Shown: one piece after another, positions 8,973 to 20,444 of the stretch
Position numbering within the stretch: the first letter of the stretch is position 1
Layout of the letters: each line of letters begins with the position of its first letter
Source of the DNA: Clostridium sp. C2-6-12
GTDB taxonomy: Bacteria; Bacillota; Clostridia; Clostridiales; Clostridiaceae
Reading direction: 5' to 3'
Assembly (NCBI RefSeq): GCF_009928485.1
Contig: NZ_JAABNP010000020.1
Span: 43,652 to 107,651, forward strand
DNA: 64,000 bases
Program-made: the position numbers and the translations under genes
The notes under the pieces: model-generated
The model's database searches: none
What the model saw: only the letters and a program-made list of their open reading frames with translations
What the model was told of the DNA's origin: nothing

Positions 8973-10718
8973 TTATTTATTTCCTTTTTCAACACTCTTT
9001 GAATTGTCAACATTTTCCTCTAACTTCTTAACATTTTCTTTACTGTTGTTTTTATTGTCTTTTTCAATTATTCCAGAAGACTTCGAATTAGTATTTTCTA
9101 CATTACCATTATTCTTTGTTTTACTCTCTTCCTTACTTTTGTCTTTGTAACCTGATGAACCATATTCCAAATCAGAATCTGGATTAAGTACCAGTCCGTC
9201 AGGTCCTAATACGTATTCTTTGTCTTTCCATCGTACAATTGCATTTTTTTGCATAGTTCCATCTGTATAAAAATAATACCAACCTTTTTCAGTTTTCAGC
9301 CATCCTATAGCTTTTTCATTCTCTCCTTTATAATAAAACCAGTCACCATTACCTTTTCTCCATGATGTACTAGATTCTCTATAGTCTTTTCCTTCATCAG
9401 CTGAAACCTTAGATGAATTGTCTTTTATAGTTGATTTATTTTGTTCTTCTTCTTGTAATTTTTTCTTTTCTTCATCTTCATTTAATTTATTTTTATAATT
9501 AGAATCATTATATTCATTAATATTTTTGTAAGTATTCTTTAATGTTAATTTATCACTATCACTTGTTAATTTATTTGTTTTATCTTGAAAATACTCAGCC
9601 AAATCGTAAACTATATATCTATTTTTAAATTTTTTATTTTCTTTATCATGATATTCTTCCTTAACTAATATGTTTTCTGAATCAACCATATGAATACTAA
9701 TTTTACTATCATCACCATATAATTTAGGAATTTCAATAAGCATCTCAAATCCGTTTTTCTCAAGTTTTGCTAGATATATTTTATTTGAACTCTTATCGTC
9801 ACTCTTTTTTATTAGTATATATTCCTTATATAAATTATCATATCCATATAAAGTTATATTATTTAATTGCTCTGTAAGCTTATCAGCTATATTATATTGA
9901 TTAATATTAATACTATCTTTATAATCATGGCTTATATATGCTTCTCCTTCTAAGCAATATGTATATTTTAAATAATTATTTATATAATCATTGTTTTGTT
10001 CAATATTATCGTTGTTTGAAGCTTTTATCTCATCATATTTCTCTAATGAAAAATTGTCACCGTCAAGTTTTATTTGATTTACCACATTATTTTTACTTGT
10101 CACATAGAATTTATTTGATATAGTATCATAAAAAATTCCATTTATAACACTTTCACTATCATAAGTACACTGAAATTCATATGTATCATTTGTATTAACA
10201 TTACATAGTGTATATTTTTTATTCTCAGAGTTATCTCTTACACATAAATAATAGTCACTATTTCCTGAAACAGAAAACCACTTTGTGATTTCTGTGCCTT
10301 TTTCATATAAAACAAGTTTATATTCTTTTTCTGATTTCCAATTAAAATATCCATCATTTCCAAAGATCATATCTCCGCAAATGCTTAACTCACAATTTAA
10401 ATAATCATCAGGTAATCTTTTTCCGCTTTCTTTATTACTTCCATCGTTACCTAAAATAAAAATATTATTATCAACTACTTTTTTATTGGTTTGATCATAT
10501 TTTATTATGTATATATTACCATCACTATATCCCAATGGCATTTCTTCATAACTATCATTAATTTCATCTTCAATATCTACAATACTTTTTATATTATTGA
10601 TACTAACATCTGGATTTAAAACTTCAATCTCTTCATTTCCCTTTTTCATATATCCTTGATAAGAAACCCATGAAAATATAGATGCTAATAAAATTATTAA
10701 GCCAAATAATTTTTTCAT
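8973..10718 (-). CDS. Secreted or membrane-anchored protein with cell-wall-binding repeats
   Basis: A 581-residue protein I cannot assign to a function. An N-terminal hydrophobic segment (about 3-22) serves as signal peptide or anchor. Residues about 40-390 form a beta-rich region with repeated short strands, possibly a propeller-like sensor or ligand domain. Residues about 450-510 hold choline-binding-type repeats (GWLKTEKGWYYFYTDGTMQ). The tail is rich in Lys, Asn, Ser and Glu and probably disordered. Having the repeats internal rather than C-terminal is unusual. GGAGG ribosome site. It is transcribed alone, with its own terminator. Confidence 0.7.
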   Translation of the reverse strand: MKKLFGLIILLASIFSWVSYQGYMKKGNEEIEVLNPDVSINNIKSIVDIEDEINDSYEEMPLGYSDGNIYIIKYDQTNKKVVDNNIFILGNDGSNKESGKRLPDDYLNCELSICGDMIFGNDGYFNWKSEKEYKLVLYEKGTEITKWFSVSGNSDYYLCVRDNSENKKYTLCNVNTNDTYEFQCTYDSESVINGIFYDTISNKFYVTSKNNVVNQIKLDGDNFSLEKYDEIKASNNDNIEQNNDYINNYLKYTYCLEGEAYISHDYKDSININQYNIADKLTEQLNNITLYGYDNLYKEYILIKKSDDKSSNKIYLAKLEKNGFEMLIEIPKLYGDDSKISIHMVDSENILVKEEYHDKENKKFKNRYIVYDLAEYFQDKTNKLTSDSDKLTLKNTYKNINEYNDSNYKNKLNEDEEKKKLQEEEQNKSTIKDNSSKVSADEGKDYRESSTSWRKGNGDWFYYKGENEKAIGWLKTEKGWYYFYTDGTMQKNAIVRWKDKEYVLGPDGLVLNPDSDLEYGSSGYKDKSKEESKTKNNGNVENTNSKSSGIIEKDNKNNSKENVKKLEENVDNSKSVEKGNK

Positions 10719-10912
10719 CTTATCCTCCTGTTTATAAAATAACTATATAATTATAAATAAAATAATAGGCTAATATAAAAAAACATCATATCACCTACAT
10801 TTTTATTAGGTTTATTCAATATAAACCATTATAACCCAAATTTGTTATACAATCATCAACTAATTTTCACTGCATCTTTAATTTATAAACATAGAATTGT
10901 TATTTCATCAGT

Positions 10913-10987
10913 ATAAAAAAGTTGTCCACATAAAGCATATTTCATAATACTTCTATGAATAAGCTATTGTGATGACAACTTTTTTAT
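10913..10987. repeat. Long imperfect hairpin, terminator or palindromic element
   Basis: Perfect 14-pair outer stem ATAAAAAAGTTGTC/GACAACTTTTTTAT enclosing a partly paired inner stem (CACATAAAGCATATTTCAT against its near complement), 75 bases in total. It sits in the 446-base gap between 10718 and 11165. It could terminate the leftward gene ending at 11165, though it is far longer than other terminators here. Nothing else is recognised in that gap. Confidence 0.5.
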
Positions 10988-11164
10988 AGATTTTATATAA
11001 TTTTAAGTTTTTTTATAGAGAGTTATTGTTTATATTAGGTTAATACTAATTAATAATTAGAGTAAATTTTTTAGTTATTTCTAATAGTAGATTATATATA
11101 TAAGTTTATCCAAATAAATATAAGTTTAAGTATAAAATACAAAAGCTTAACTGATGCACTTACA

Positions 11165-12136
11165 TTAATTAATCCAATTACCATTTGCATCTAGAACAAA
11201 TTTCTTATCACCTTCTATTATAGTTGTATCCTTTTGCATTACACCATCTTTGTTTGTATAATACCATTTTTCATCATACATAACCCATCCGATTTGTTTC
11301 ACTCCTTTAGCATCCTCAAAATATGTTTTTCCATCGATAACTTTTTGAGTATAAGTGTTTTCTTCGTTTTCTTTGTATTCGTATTTTGGCTCAGTTCTAC
11401 CAGTTAACGCTCCATCCGCATTTAATACGTTCTCATTACCTTTGTAGTCTTTAATTGTTGTACTTTTTTGCATTATTCCCTTATCATTAAAATAGAACCA
11501 TACTCCATTAATTTGCTCCCAATCATGAACTAATTTATCTTCACTTTGATCTGCATAATGATAAGTCCAGTCACTTCCTACTTGTTTCCACTCTTTTTGA
11601 CTCTTTTTATATGCTTCTGAACTATCATAAGTAACTTCTATTCCATTCAAGATATCATATCCATTCTCACCAACAAGTACGCCTTTATCATTTAGCTTAA
11701 CTTCTTTTCCAAGCTGATTTTTAACAGTTGTGTTTTTTAGCATTTCTCCCTTTTCATTGTAATAATGCATTAAACCTTGATTATCTTTAACCCAACCTGT
11801 TTTTTGTCCTAAAGCATTTATATAATAGAACTTTCCATCTTCATACTTATCTTTTACTCCATATTCCCAATCAACTTGTCCTACTCCATTTTCATCAATT
11901 TTAACTTCAGTTTTATGATTAGGACCTATAATAGTTGTATTTTTTGCTATTTGACCATTCTCATTATAATAATGCCATACAAAACCATTTTTATCACCCT
12001 CTGCTACCCATGTTTTTGTAAATTTTACATCCTCCTTCTTTTGATCTGCTGCATATGCAGATACATTCCCCACTGATAAAAGACTCCCGCAAACTAAAGC
12101 TGCTGCAATTAATTGATTTAATATTTTTTTCTTCAT
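11165..12136 (-). CDS. Secreted cell-wall-binding repeat protein
   Basis: About 323 residues. I choose the ATG at 12136 because an AGGAGG site lies eight bases before it and a normal signal peptide ending in SAYAA follows; an in-frame codon at 12184 has neither. Nearly the whole mature protein consists of choline/cell-wall-binding-type repeats (GWVKDNQGLMHYYNEKGEML, VWFYFNDKGIMQ, KWYYTNKDGVMQ). No catalytic domain is visible, so it may be an adhesin-like or regulatory wall protein. A promoter with adjacent PhoB-like boxes precedes it, next to the two-component system genes that probably control it. Confidence 0.82.
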   Translation of the reverse strand: MKKKILNQLIAAALVCGSLLSVGNVSAYAADQKKEDVKFTKTWVAEGDKNGFVWHYYNENGQIAKNTTIIGPNHKTEVKIDENGVGQVDWEYGVKDKYEDGKFYYINALGQKTGWVKDNQGLMHYYNEKGEMLKNTTVKNQLGKEVKLNDKGVLVGENGYDILNGIEVTYDSSEAYKKSQKEWKQVGSDWTYHYADQSEDKLVHDWEQINGVWFYFNDKGIMQKSTTIKDYKGNENVLNADGALTGRTEPKYEYKENEENTYTQKVIDGKTYFEDAKGVKQIGWVMYDEKWYYTNKDGVMQKDTTIIEGDKKFVLDANGNWIN

Positions 12137-12200
12137 TTCTATTCCTCCTAAATATACATAACTTAATAAATATTTGATTTGCACACTTGGTACATTACCT

Positions 12201-12228
12201 ATAATAAACCTATTTCAGCTACTTTCAA
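12201..12228 (-). promoter_or_regulatory. Sigma-A-type promoter of the wall-binding gene
   Basis: Read leftward: TTGAAA (12223-12228), a 16-base spacer and TATTAT (12201-12206), about 65 bases upstream of the ATG at 12136. Confidence 0.5.
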
Positions 12229-12236
12229 TGCTTTTT

Positions 12237-12310
12237 ACATTTTTGTAATGTTCTTGTAGGATTTAGATAATAGTTGTTACTTATTTAACACTTTTGTAAC
12301 ATTCTTGTAA
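12237..12310 (-). promoter_or_regulatory. Two PhoB/OmpR-like boxes upstream of the wall-binding gene
   Basis: Two similar 23-base elements (12237-12259 and 12288-12310, about 80% alike) each contain two TTGTA units exactly 11 bases apart. Direct repeats with 11-base period are typical of OmpR/PhoB-family sites. The nearer box ends nine bases from the -35. The adjacent genes encode an OmpR-family pair, the obvious candidate. Confidence 0.55.
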
Positions 12311-12326
12311 TACCTTAAGACAATTA

Positions 12327-13712
12327 TTAACTTAATAAATAGAAGCATATCTCATCTTTTTTTATATCATATTTCAAGATAAGCATGTTCTTTTGAGCTA
12401 ATTCCTTACATAAATACAATCCCAATCCTGAGCTTGAAATACTCTCTTCCATATTTCCATCAAATTCATTATATTTAATGAAAGGCTCTAATAAATTTTC
12501 AGAAACATTTTCAGGTATTTGAGAAATTTTATTTTTTATTTCAAATACGAAATTGTTTTTATCTGTTTTATTAAGAGAAATATATATTTCTTTACCCTTA
12601 GAGTATTTTAAAGCATTATCTATTAAGTTTAGAATTATATGTTCAATGTCTTCTTTCATAGTTATTATTGTAATTTCATTTATATCAACAATAAACTCTT
12701 TATTTAATCGTCTGCACCTATCAATTAATCTATCGCATATTTCTGTAATTAATATGTTAAGCTTCACTTCTTGCTTTATATCCTTTTTTCTAACACCACA
12801 TCTAGAAATTTCAAGAAGCTTTTGTATAAGTTCTTTTAACTTTCCACATTCCATCATTATTCGGTTCATAGCTCTATTTTTAAATTCTTCATCCATGGTG
12901 TTTAAATCTTCTTCTTTTAATATTTGAACATATCCATATATTGAAGTAACTGGAGTCTTAAGTTCATGCGTTGCATTATTAAAAAAGTCCTTTGATATAT
13001 TTTCCAACTTTTTCTTCTCTTCAATCATTTCATTAAAAGATTTAGTAACTTGACCAATTTCATCTTTAGACTTTACTGAAATCTTATCAACTTCTTTTCC
13101 TTCTCCATATCTTTTCATTTCCAAACTAAGTTTTTTTAAAGGACTTATTATTTTATTTATGAAGTAATTCAATGCACCTATTATAACTATTAAAAGTACA
13201 ATTTGAGCTGCGATTATGTTAGTCATTGTATTTTTCAAACTATTATAATAATCATTATAGTTCTTTTGTATAACTATACTTGAATCATATTTTCCATTAA
13301 GATAAACAGGATACACATATGTACAAATCAATCCACCTTTAATATTAAATATTATGACTGCACTTTTTCCTTTGGAACGTTCTAATACATTATTGATGCT
13401 ATTTTCGAGTAATGGACTCCCTTTATAATCTATTGGGATATTATTAAAATCATACAATCCCACATAACACTCATAATTGCTGTTAACTTCATAAACAGTT
13501 TTCTTTTTTACTTTGAGATTATCTTCTATAACCATAGAACTATATTTTAAAGTGCTCACAGAAAACTTCCCAATATTGCCCATGTCATCTTTAATATTAT
13601 TTTTTATATTAGTGTAAAAAGTATTATATATGAAAATACTTAAGCCAAAGTTAAAAATAATGAGAGCTAATACAATTCCTATCATTATCTTTCCTTTTAG
13701 TGTCTTTAGCAT
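12327..13712 (-). CDS. Membrane sensor histidine kinase
   Basis: About 461 residues starting at the ATG at 13712, which has an AGGAAG site eight bases upstream; a GTG three codons earlier is less likely. Two transmembrane segments (about 10-30 and 165-188) flank an extracellular sensor region. HAMP (about 190-240), HisKA with NATHELKTPVTS and HATPase with NLIDNALKYSKG and SSGLGLYLCKEL follow. It lies 26 bases after the response regulator, forming an operon. The signal is unknown. The probable target is the wall-binding gene downstream. Confidence 0.92.
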   Translation of the reverse strand: MLKTLKGKIMIGIVLALIIFNFGLSIFIYNTFYTNIKNNIKDDMGNIGKFSVSTLKYSSMVIEDNLKVKKKTVYEVNSNYECYVGLYDFNNIPIDYKGSPLLENSINNVLERSKGKSAVIIFNIKGGLICTYVYPVYLNGKYDSSIVIQKNYNDYYNSLKNTMTNIIAAQIVLLIVIIGALNYFINKIISPLKKLSLEMKRYGEGKEVDKISVKSKDEIGQVTKSFNEMIEEKKKLENISKDFFNNATHELKTPVTSIYGYVQILKEEDLNTMDEEFKNRAMNRIMMECGKLKELIQKLLEISRCGVRKKDIKQEVKLNILITEICDRLIDRCRRLNKEFIVDINEITIITMKEDIEHIILNLIDNALKYSKGKEIYISLNKTDKNNFVFEIKNKISQIPENVSENLLEPFIKYNEFDGNMEESISSSGLGLYLCKELAQKNMLILKYDIKKDEICFYLLS

Positions 13713-13738
13713 ATTTTTCACTTCCTAACTTAAAGCTT

Positions 13739-14461
13739 TTATCTCAGTACATATCCTACCCCAAAAACCGTTTCTATTATTGGTTTTTCCTTATCATCTC
13801 CAAGATTAGCTCGGAGTCTCCTAATATGAACATCAACAGTTCTAGTATCTCCATAATCTTCATACCCCCAAACCTCATTTAAAAGCTGCTGTCTTGTTAA
13901 AACAACTCCTTTATGCTTGTACAAATAGCTTAGTATATCAAATTCTTTTCTCTTCAACATAATTTCTTTTCCATCTTTTATTACTGTTCTTGTATCAAAA
14001 TTAACAGTAATTTCATCTTCCACATTAATGTCCTTATTCTCAGCCTTTATATTGTTTTCTATAACATTACTAACTATGTTTTCATTATCAAAAACATTTT
14101 TATTTGCTCTTCTAAAAATAGCATTAATTCTTGCAGTAACTTCTCTGATTTCAAAAGGTTTTGCAATATAATCATCTGCACCTATTTCCATCCCCAATAT
14201 TTTATCAATTACATCATCTCTTGCCGTAAGCATAACAACATAACTTTTTTGATTCATAATCTTACATAATTCAAAACCGCTTATATCTGGAAGCATTACA
14301 TCCAACAAAACCAAATGAGGCTCAAATTCCTCAAAAAGTTTTAAAGCACTTTCCCCATTATATGCTGCTTTCACTTCAAAGTTTTCTTTTGAAAGAGCAA
14401 ATTTCAAAGTATCATTAATTGAAAATTCATCTTCTACTACTAATATTCTTTTTTTTAACAT
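13739..14461 (-). CDS. OmpR-family response regulator
   Basis: About 240 residues from the ATG at 14461, which has GGAGG seven bases upstream; an in-frame ATG at 14485 has no such site. The receiver domain shows VVEDE, phospho-acceptor LLDVMLPD and the Lys of AKPF. The C-terminal winged helix shows LKRKEFDILSYL, LLNEVWGY and TVDVHIRRLRANLG. An Asn/Glu-rich linker (about 128-155) separates them. It is the first gene of the kinase operon and likely binds the 11-base-period boxes at 12237-12310. Confidence 0.93.
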   Translation of the reverse strand: MLKKRILVVEDEFSINDTLKFALSKENFEVKAAYNGESALKLFEEFEPHLVLLDVMLPDISGFELCKIMNQKSYVVMLTARDDVIDKILGMEIGADDYIAKPFEIREVTARINAIFRRANKNVFDNENIVSNVIENNIKAENKDINVEDEITVNFDTRTVIKDGKEIMLKRKEFDILSYLYKHKGVVLTRQQLLNEVWGYEDYGDTRTVDVHIRRLRANLGDDKEKPIIETVFGVGYVLR

Positions 14462-14672
14462 ATTACGCCTCCAAATAATACCCATATAATTTCCAAGAAT
14501 AAATATGAAATATATTACATTTTAAAATGTTATTTCATATTATAACAATTATATCATATGTAAAATAATGAAAAATATCAATCTATTATTGGGTGTGTAA
14601 GAATTAAAGAAAATTTTTTTAATATTTATATGTAAATAAAAAACTGCTATTTTTATTATAAATTTAAATTTT

Positions 14673-14717
14673 AAACCCAGTAGAAATCAACATATCATAT
14701 TGCTTACTACTGGGTTT
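14673..14717 (-). terminator. Terminator after the first HAD phosphatase gene
   Basis: Perfect 11-pair stem AAACCCAGTAG/CTACTGGGTTT with a 23-base loop, 47 bases past the stop of the leftward gene ending at 14764. Confidence 0.7.
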
Positions 14718-14763
14718 ATTTTTATATGTGAATAATTTATTACGCCTTAAATACAAGTTTAGT

Positions 14764-15624
14764 TTATAAATTTAAGAACTTATAGATAGCTTTGGCAACA
14801 CCTGCATTATCATTAGTATCAGTTATATATTTTGCTATTTTCTTTATTTCTGCAACAGCATTTTCCATAGCAACTGATTCAGTAAATTCTGTAAACATGG
14901 AGTAATCATTAAAACTATCTCCAATAACCATAACTTCATTTCTTTTTATCCCTAATTTATCTGCAACTTTAGCTAATATAAATCCCTTTTGTGCCTCTTT
15001 ATTATTTATTTCTATATTTTTAGTAAAGGTTGAAGAAATGGCAAGACCTCCTATAGACTCCAATTTCCTTTTTACATTTAATGTAGTTTCTTCATCATTA
15101 TAAAATGTAACAAATTTTCCTATTTTAACATTACTGTTTAAAAACTCATCAATATTTTCAACATATTTTAAATTCACAAAATGAGGATGAGTTTTTGCAA
15201 TCTTTATAGCATCTTTGAAACTTGTTTCTGGATAAAAAACCATAACTCTATATGCAACTTCTATCAATGCATCTTCTTTAGTATTAACACTATATAGCCC
15301 ATCATTAGTATAAATTTCAGCTACAATATTTTCTTTGATTATCATATGTATAATTTCACTTGCTTTTTCTTTTTCAATGTATATTCCGTCTAAAACATTT
15401 CCTTCTTCATCTATATATTCTCCGCCATTTAAAACTATACATTGGCACTTTAAATCACTTTCTTCAAGTAATGGTTTCACATCTTCATACATTCTTCCTG
15501 TCGCAATTGCAAATTTTATTCCCATTTCTTGTGCCTTTTTTATGGCCTCTAAATTTTCTTTTGATATTTTATGGTTACTATTAAGTAATGTTCCATCCAT
15601 ATCTGATGCAATTAGCTTTATCAT
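14764..15624 (-). CDS. Cof-type HAD-superfamily phosphatase
   Basis: A 286-residue hydrolase of the Cof subfamily, which dephosphorylates sugar phosphates and similar small substrates. Motif I is DMDGTLL, motif II is in AIATGR, and motif III/IV reads VMVIGDSFNDYSMF. The cap domain lies between about residues 85 and 195. It is a close relative of the protein at 17441-18316. The two probably come from a tandem GH1-HAD duplication. A terminator at 15901-15926 separates it from the GH1 gene, so it may have its own promoter. GGAGG ribosome site. Confidence 0.9.
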   Translation of the reverse strand: MIKLIASDMDGTLLNSNHKISKENLEAIKKAQEMGIKFAIATGRMYEDVKPLLEESDLKCQCIVLNGGEYIDEEGNVLDGIYIEKEKASEIIHMIIKENIVAEIYTNDGLYSVNTKEDALIEVAYRVMVFYPETSFKDAIKIAKTHPHFVNLKYVENIDEFLNSNVKIGKFVTFYNDEETTLNVKRKLESIGGLAISSTFTKNIEINNKEAQKGFILAKVADKLGIKRNEVMVIGDSFNDYSMFTEFTESVAMENAVAEIKKIAKYITDTNDNAGVAKAIYKFLNL

Positions 15625-15804
15625 ATATTAATCCTCCATATTCACACTTATATTCAGTAATTTATATAATTATTATATACTAATTTTGCAAGACCAAAAA
15701 TAGCTGTAAATACTTATATTCGCAATGAACAATTTGGTTTATACCTTTTATTTGTTAGTCCAAGTTTTTAAAACTCTATTTTGTTAAAATCTTAAGAATT
15801 ATAC

Positions 15805-15876
15805 TTACTCTGTTCTATTATTAGGATTGCTCATTCCTACTATAACTAAATCAACATCCGAAAGATTTGGAACCAT
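15805..15876 (-). pseudogene. Possible short gene relic, unidentified
   Basis: In the 338-base gap before the GH1 stop, 23 codons read MVPNLSDVDLVIVGMSNPNN and end shortly after. The composition looks protein-like, but there is no ribosome site and stops lie just upstream. It may be the tail of a deleted gene. I could not assign a family. Confidence 0.2.
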
Positions 15877-15900
15877 TAAATATTTATTTTATTCACAACA

Positions 15901-15926
15901 AAAAGCTAGGGTTTACAACCATAGCC
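15901..15926 (-). terminator. Terminator after the GH1 gene
   Basis: Stem GCTATGGTT/AACCCTAGC (one mismatch) with a GTAA-like loop, followed leftward by TTTTT (15901-15905). It probably ends the beta-glucoside operon. Confidence 0.65.
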
Positions 15927-15962
15927 TCTTATTATCATAATTAACAGTAAATTATTAACTTC

Positions 15963-18316
<2,354 letters not shown>

Positions 18317-18317
18317 A

Positions 18318-18473
18318 TTATTCTACTCCCTTATAATAAAAATCTATTGCTTCATGACTTGGATAATAAATTCCGTCTTCTAATTCTAGATATCCACCTT
18401 CAAATTGGTTCGCAGCTATTGCTTCTCCACATAAGAAATCATTTAGCAATCCTTGAAATTTATTATTCAACAT
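18318..18473 (-). pseudogene. Truncated GH1 6-phospho-beta-glucosidase relic
   Basis: Fifty-one codons align with the start of the GH1 protein at 15963-17423: MLNNKFQGL, then AANQFEGGY, then [11 protein letters not shown]. Residues equivalent to about 29-53 are deleted in frame and everything after about residue 75 is lost. The conserved WGG has become CGE. The reading frame ends in TAA one base before the HAD start at 18316. It has no good ribosome site. It marks an ancestral second GH1-HAD unit. Confidence 0.88.
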
Positions 18474-18502
18474 TCTTTGTTCTCTTGATTTTGCAAATTT
18501 TA

Positions 18503-19867
18503 TTATTTATTTTTCTCTAGGTTTTCTATTTCCTTAGCAAATTGTGGTAAGTGCTTTTTATGTGCAAGTAGCATTTCATCTAATAATTCTTTAGCAATTT
18601 GTCCACTTGGAACTAGTGGATTTATTGTAAATGCATGAAGAGCCTTATTATAGTTTCCTGTAACTGCTGCTGAAATTGTTGTTTCTTCCATACCCTTCAT
18701 TATTTGAACCATTCCTCTTGGAGCCGGCTCAAATTTCCCCCAATTTAGAGGTTGAGGTCCATTGGCTGTTATTATACTTGATACTTCAACAATAGAATCA
18801 TATGGAAGATCGCTTAATGCACCATTGTTTTTTGTACTGACTACCATAGTGGTCTTCTTATCATTAAATATTGAAGCAATTAATTCGCAAGCTGCATCAC
18901 TATAATGAGTTCCTCCTCTCTTAGTTAATTGCTCAGGCTTGTAATCAAGCTTTGGATTTTTATATAGTTCAAATAACTCAGCTTCTGTTCTTTTTACTAC
19001 TTCTGCTCTAGTTTCACCCTTTTTGAATTCTTCAAGCTCATCCTTTAGCATATCATCTGTAATATAGTAATATCTGTGATATGGACAAGGTAAAATTCCC
19101 AAATCTTGAACTTGTTCATAATTAAATTTAATATCTTTAATGTTGGCAACTCCAGAATCCTTTTTAGGTTTCTTCTTTTGTGCTGGGTCATATAGTTTTC
19201 CTATTAATTCTTCTGTTCTTTCATTTCCTTCTTTATCCCATACCCTATGCCAATGGAAATGGTTTAATCCTGCAAATTTGAAAGTTAAATCTTCTAAAGG
19301 AATATCTAATGTTTCACTAGCTATAAACATACAATTTATTGGAACATTACATAAACCAACAGTCCTATCCCATCCACCATATTTAATAGCAGCTTCTGTT
19401 ACCATTCCTGATGGATTTGTAAAGTTAACTAGCCATGCATTTGGGCATAATTCTCTCATGTCATCTATTATGTCTAATATTACTGGAATTGTTCTAAATG
19501 CTTTAAACATTCCTCCAGCACCATTAGTTTCTTGTCCAATTATTCCATGACTTAAAGGAATTCTTTCATCCTTAATTCTCGCATCTAAAAGACCTACTCT
19601 AAATTGAGTAGATACAAAGTCTGCTCCCTTAAGCGCTTTTCTTCTATCTAAAGTTAAATTAACCTTCCAATCAAGACCTGCTGCTTTAACCATTCTTTGA
19701 GCCATAGCACCAACTATTTCTAATTTTTCTTTTCCTTCTTCAATATCAACAAGCCAAATTTCTTTAATTGGAAGTTCGTCTTTTCTTTTTATAAATCCTT
19801 CAATTAATTCAGGAGTGTAGCTTGATCCACCACCAATAGTAACTATTTTGATTTTTTTTCTTTTCAT
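18503..19867 (-). CDS. GH4 6-phospho-beta-glucosidase (LicH/CelF type)
   Basis: A 454-residue NAD- and metal-dependent glycosidase of family GH4, which cleaves phospho-glucosides by an oxidation-elimination route. The Rossmann loop TIGGGSSYTPELI, the block NFTNPSG, the metal-binding Cys in GLCNVPINC and the His of GLNHFHWHR are present. The family includes 6-phospho-alpha- and beta-glucosidases; beta is favoured by the neighbours and motif set. GGAGGG ribosome site. It follows the small membrane proteins by about 240 bases, with its own upstream region resembling theirs. Confidence 0.92.
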   Translation of the reverse strand: MKRKKIKIVTIGGGSSYTPELIEGFIKRKDELPIKEIWLVDIEEGKEKLEIVGAMAQRMVKAAGLDWKVNLTLDRRKALKGADFVSTQFRVGLLDARIKDERIPLSHGIIGQETNGAGGMFKAFRTIPVILDIIDDMRELCPNAWLVNFTNPSGMVTEAAIKYGGWDRTVGLCNVPINCMFIASETLDIPLEDLTFKFAGLNHFHWHRVWDKEGNERTEELIGKLYDPAQKKKPKKDSGVANIKDIKFNYEQVQDLGILPCPYHRYYYITDDMLKDELEEFKKGETRAEVVKRTEAELFELYKNPKLDYKPEQLTKRGGTHYSDAACELIASIFNDKKTTMVVSTKNNGALSDLPYDSIVEVSSIITANGPQPLNWGKFEPAPRGMVQIMKGMEETTISAAVTGNYNKALHAFTINPLVPSGQIAKELLDEMLLAHKKHLPQFAKEIENLEKNK

Positions 19868-19972
19868 GAATTTATCCCTCCAATATTTTTTAGTGAATTA
19901 ATAATTCTAAAGTAAAAGTTAAATTTTCAGATAAAATCTTTTAATTCTTATCTAACTAAAGCTTATCACAAA

Positions 19973-20050
19973 AAATAATTAATTACTTTAATTATGAAGT
20001 TTTAGTGACACATGCTTCATTTTAGTTATTTGTTTTTTTATGAAACAAGT
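19973..20050 (-). promoter_or_regulatory. Duplicated upstream region, copy 1 (before GH4 gene)
   Basis: About 80 bases closely match 20863-20945 upstream of the small membrane protein genes. Shared blocks include TTATCA-AAAAAATAA, TAATTACTTT, TTTTAGT and a 17-base TTTTAGTTATTTGTTTT. Both lie about 100-180 bases before a leftward gene. A duplicated promoter with common regulator sites is the likely explanation. Confidence 0.5.
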
Positions 20051-20072
20051 TGTTTTCTAAATACTTGTTTCA
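20041..20072. promoter_or_regulatory. Inverted repeat TGAAACAAGT/ACTTGTTTCA
   Basis: Perfect ten-base arms, 12-base spacer. It lies between the stop at 20106 and the upstream region of the GH4 gene. No T-run follows leftward, so an operator is as likely as a terminator. TGTTTCA half-sites recur near 20950 and around 22830-22866. Confidence 0.4.
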
Positions 20073-20105
20073 CTTTATAATAATTTAAATTATATATCCT
20101 CAACT

Positions 20106-20444
20106 TTAAATCTTTATTAAAATAACGGCACCTAATATACCACCAACTATAGCCGCCATTATTGTGTCCTTAGCTTTAAATATCTTTTTACCTTTTATTT
20201 TGGACGATACAGAAACCCCAATTCCAACAGCCCATGCCATATCAATCCAAACGCTTCCTGTCTGATAAATAAAATGATTTTTGATTCCATGATTGAGTAT
20301 CCACATAGTACCTGGTATCATAAGAGCAGCTATGTATCCACCAATAGGTCCAAGCGAATTCACTAATCTTCCCCATAAAGTTAGCACCAAAAAAGTAAAT
20401 ACAAAACTGCCAATTATGGTTAACAGTGCTTCTTGAACACCCAT
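20106..20444 (-). CDS. Small membrane protein, Lin0367/Lin0368-like
   Basis: A 112-residue integral membrane protein with about three hydrophobic segments and motifs WGRLVNSLGPIGGYIAALM and WILNHG. It is homologous to the preceding gene product: both share a GPLGGW/GPIGGY turn, GTMW, an NH motif and a late DMAWAVGIGVS/DMGLAVGMS block. The pair resembles the Lin0367/Lin0368 family, described as putative glycerol transporter subunits, though I recall this family without being able to check. It starts directly after the stop of the upstream gene with a GAGGGTG site, so translation is probably coupled. Confidence 0.65.
   Translation of the reverse strand: MGVQEALLTIIGSFVFTFLVLTLWGRLVNSLGPIGGYIAALMIPGTMWILNHGIKNHFIYQTGSVWIDMAWAVGIGVSVSSKIKGKKIFKAKDTIMAAIVGGILGAVILIKI

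Noticed and set aside
12553..12927. A 124-codon rightward frame opposite the histidine kinase
   Set aside because: Covers the kinase and ATPase motifs in reverse. No independent support.
19140..19550. A 136-codon rightward frame opposite the GH4 gene
   Set aside because: It lies wholly antisense to a well-supported GH4 gene, lacks a ribosome site and has no domain. It is a shadow of the real frame.
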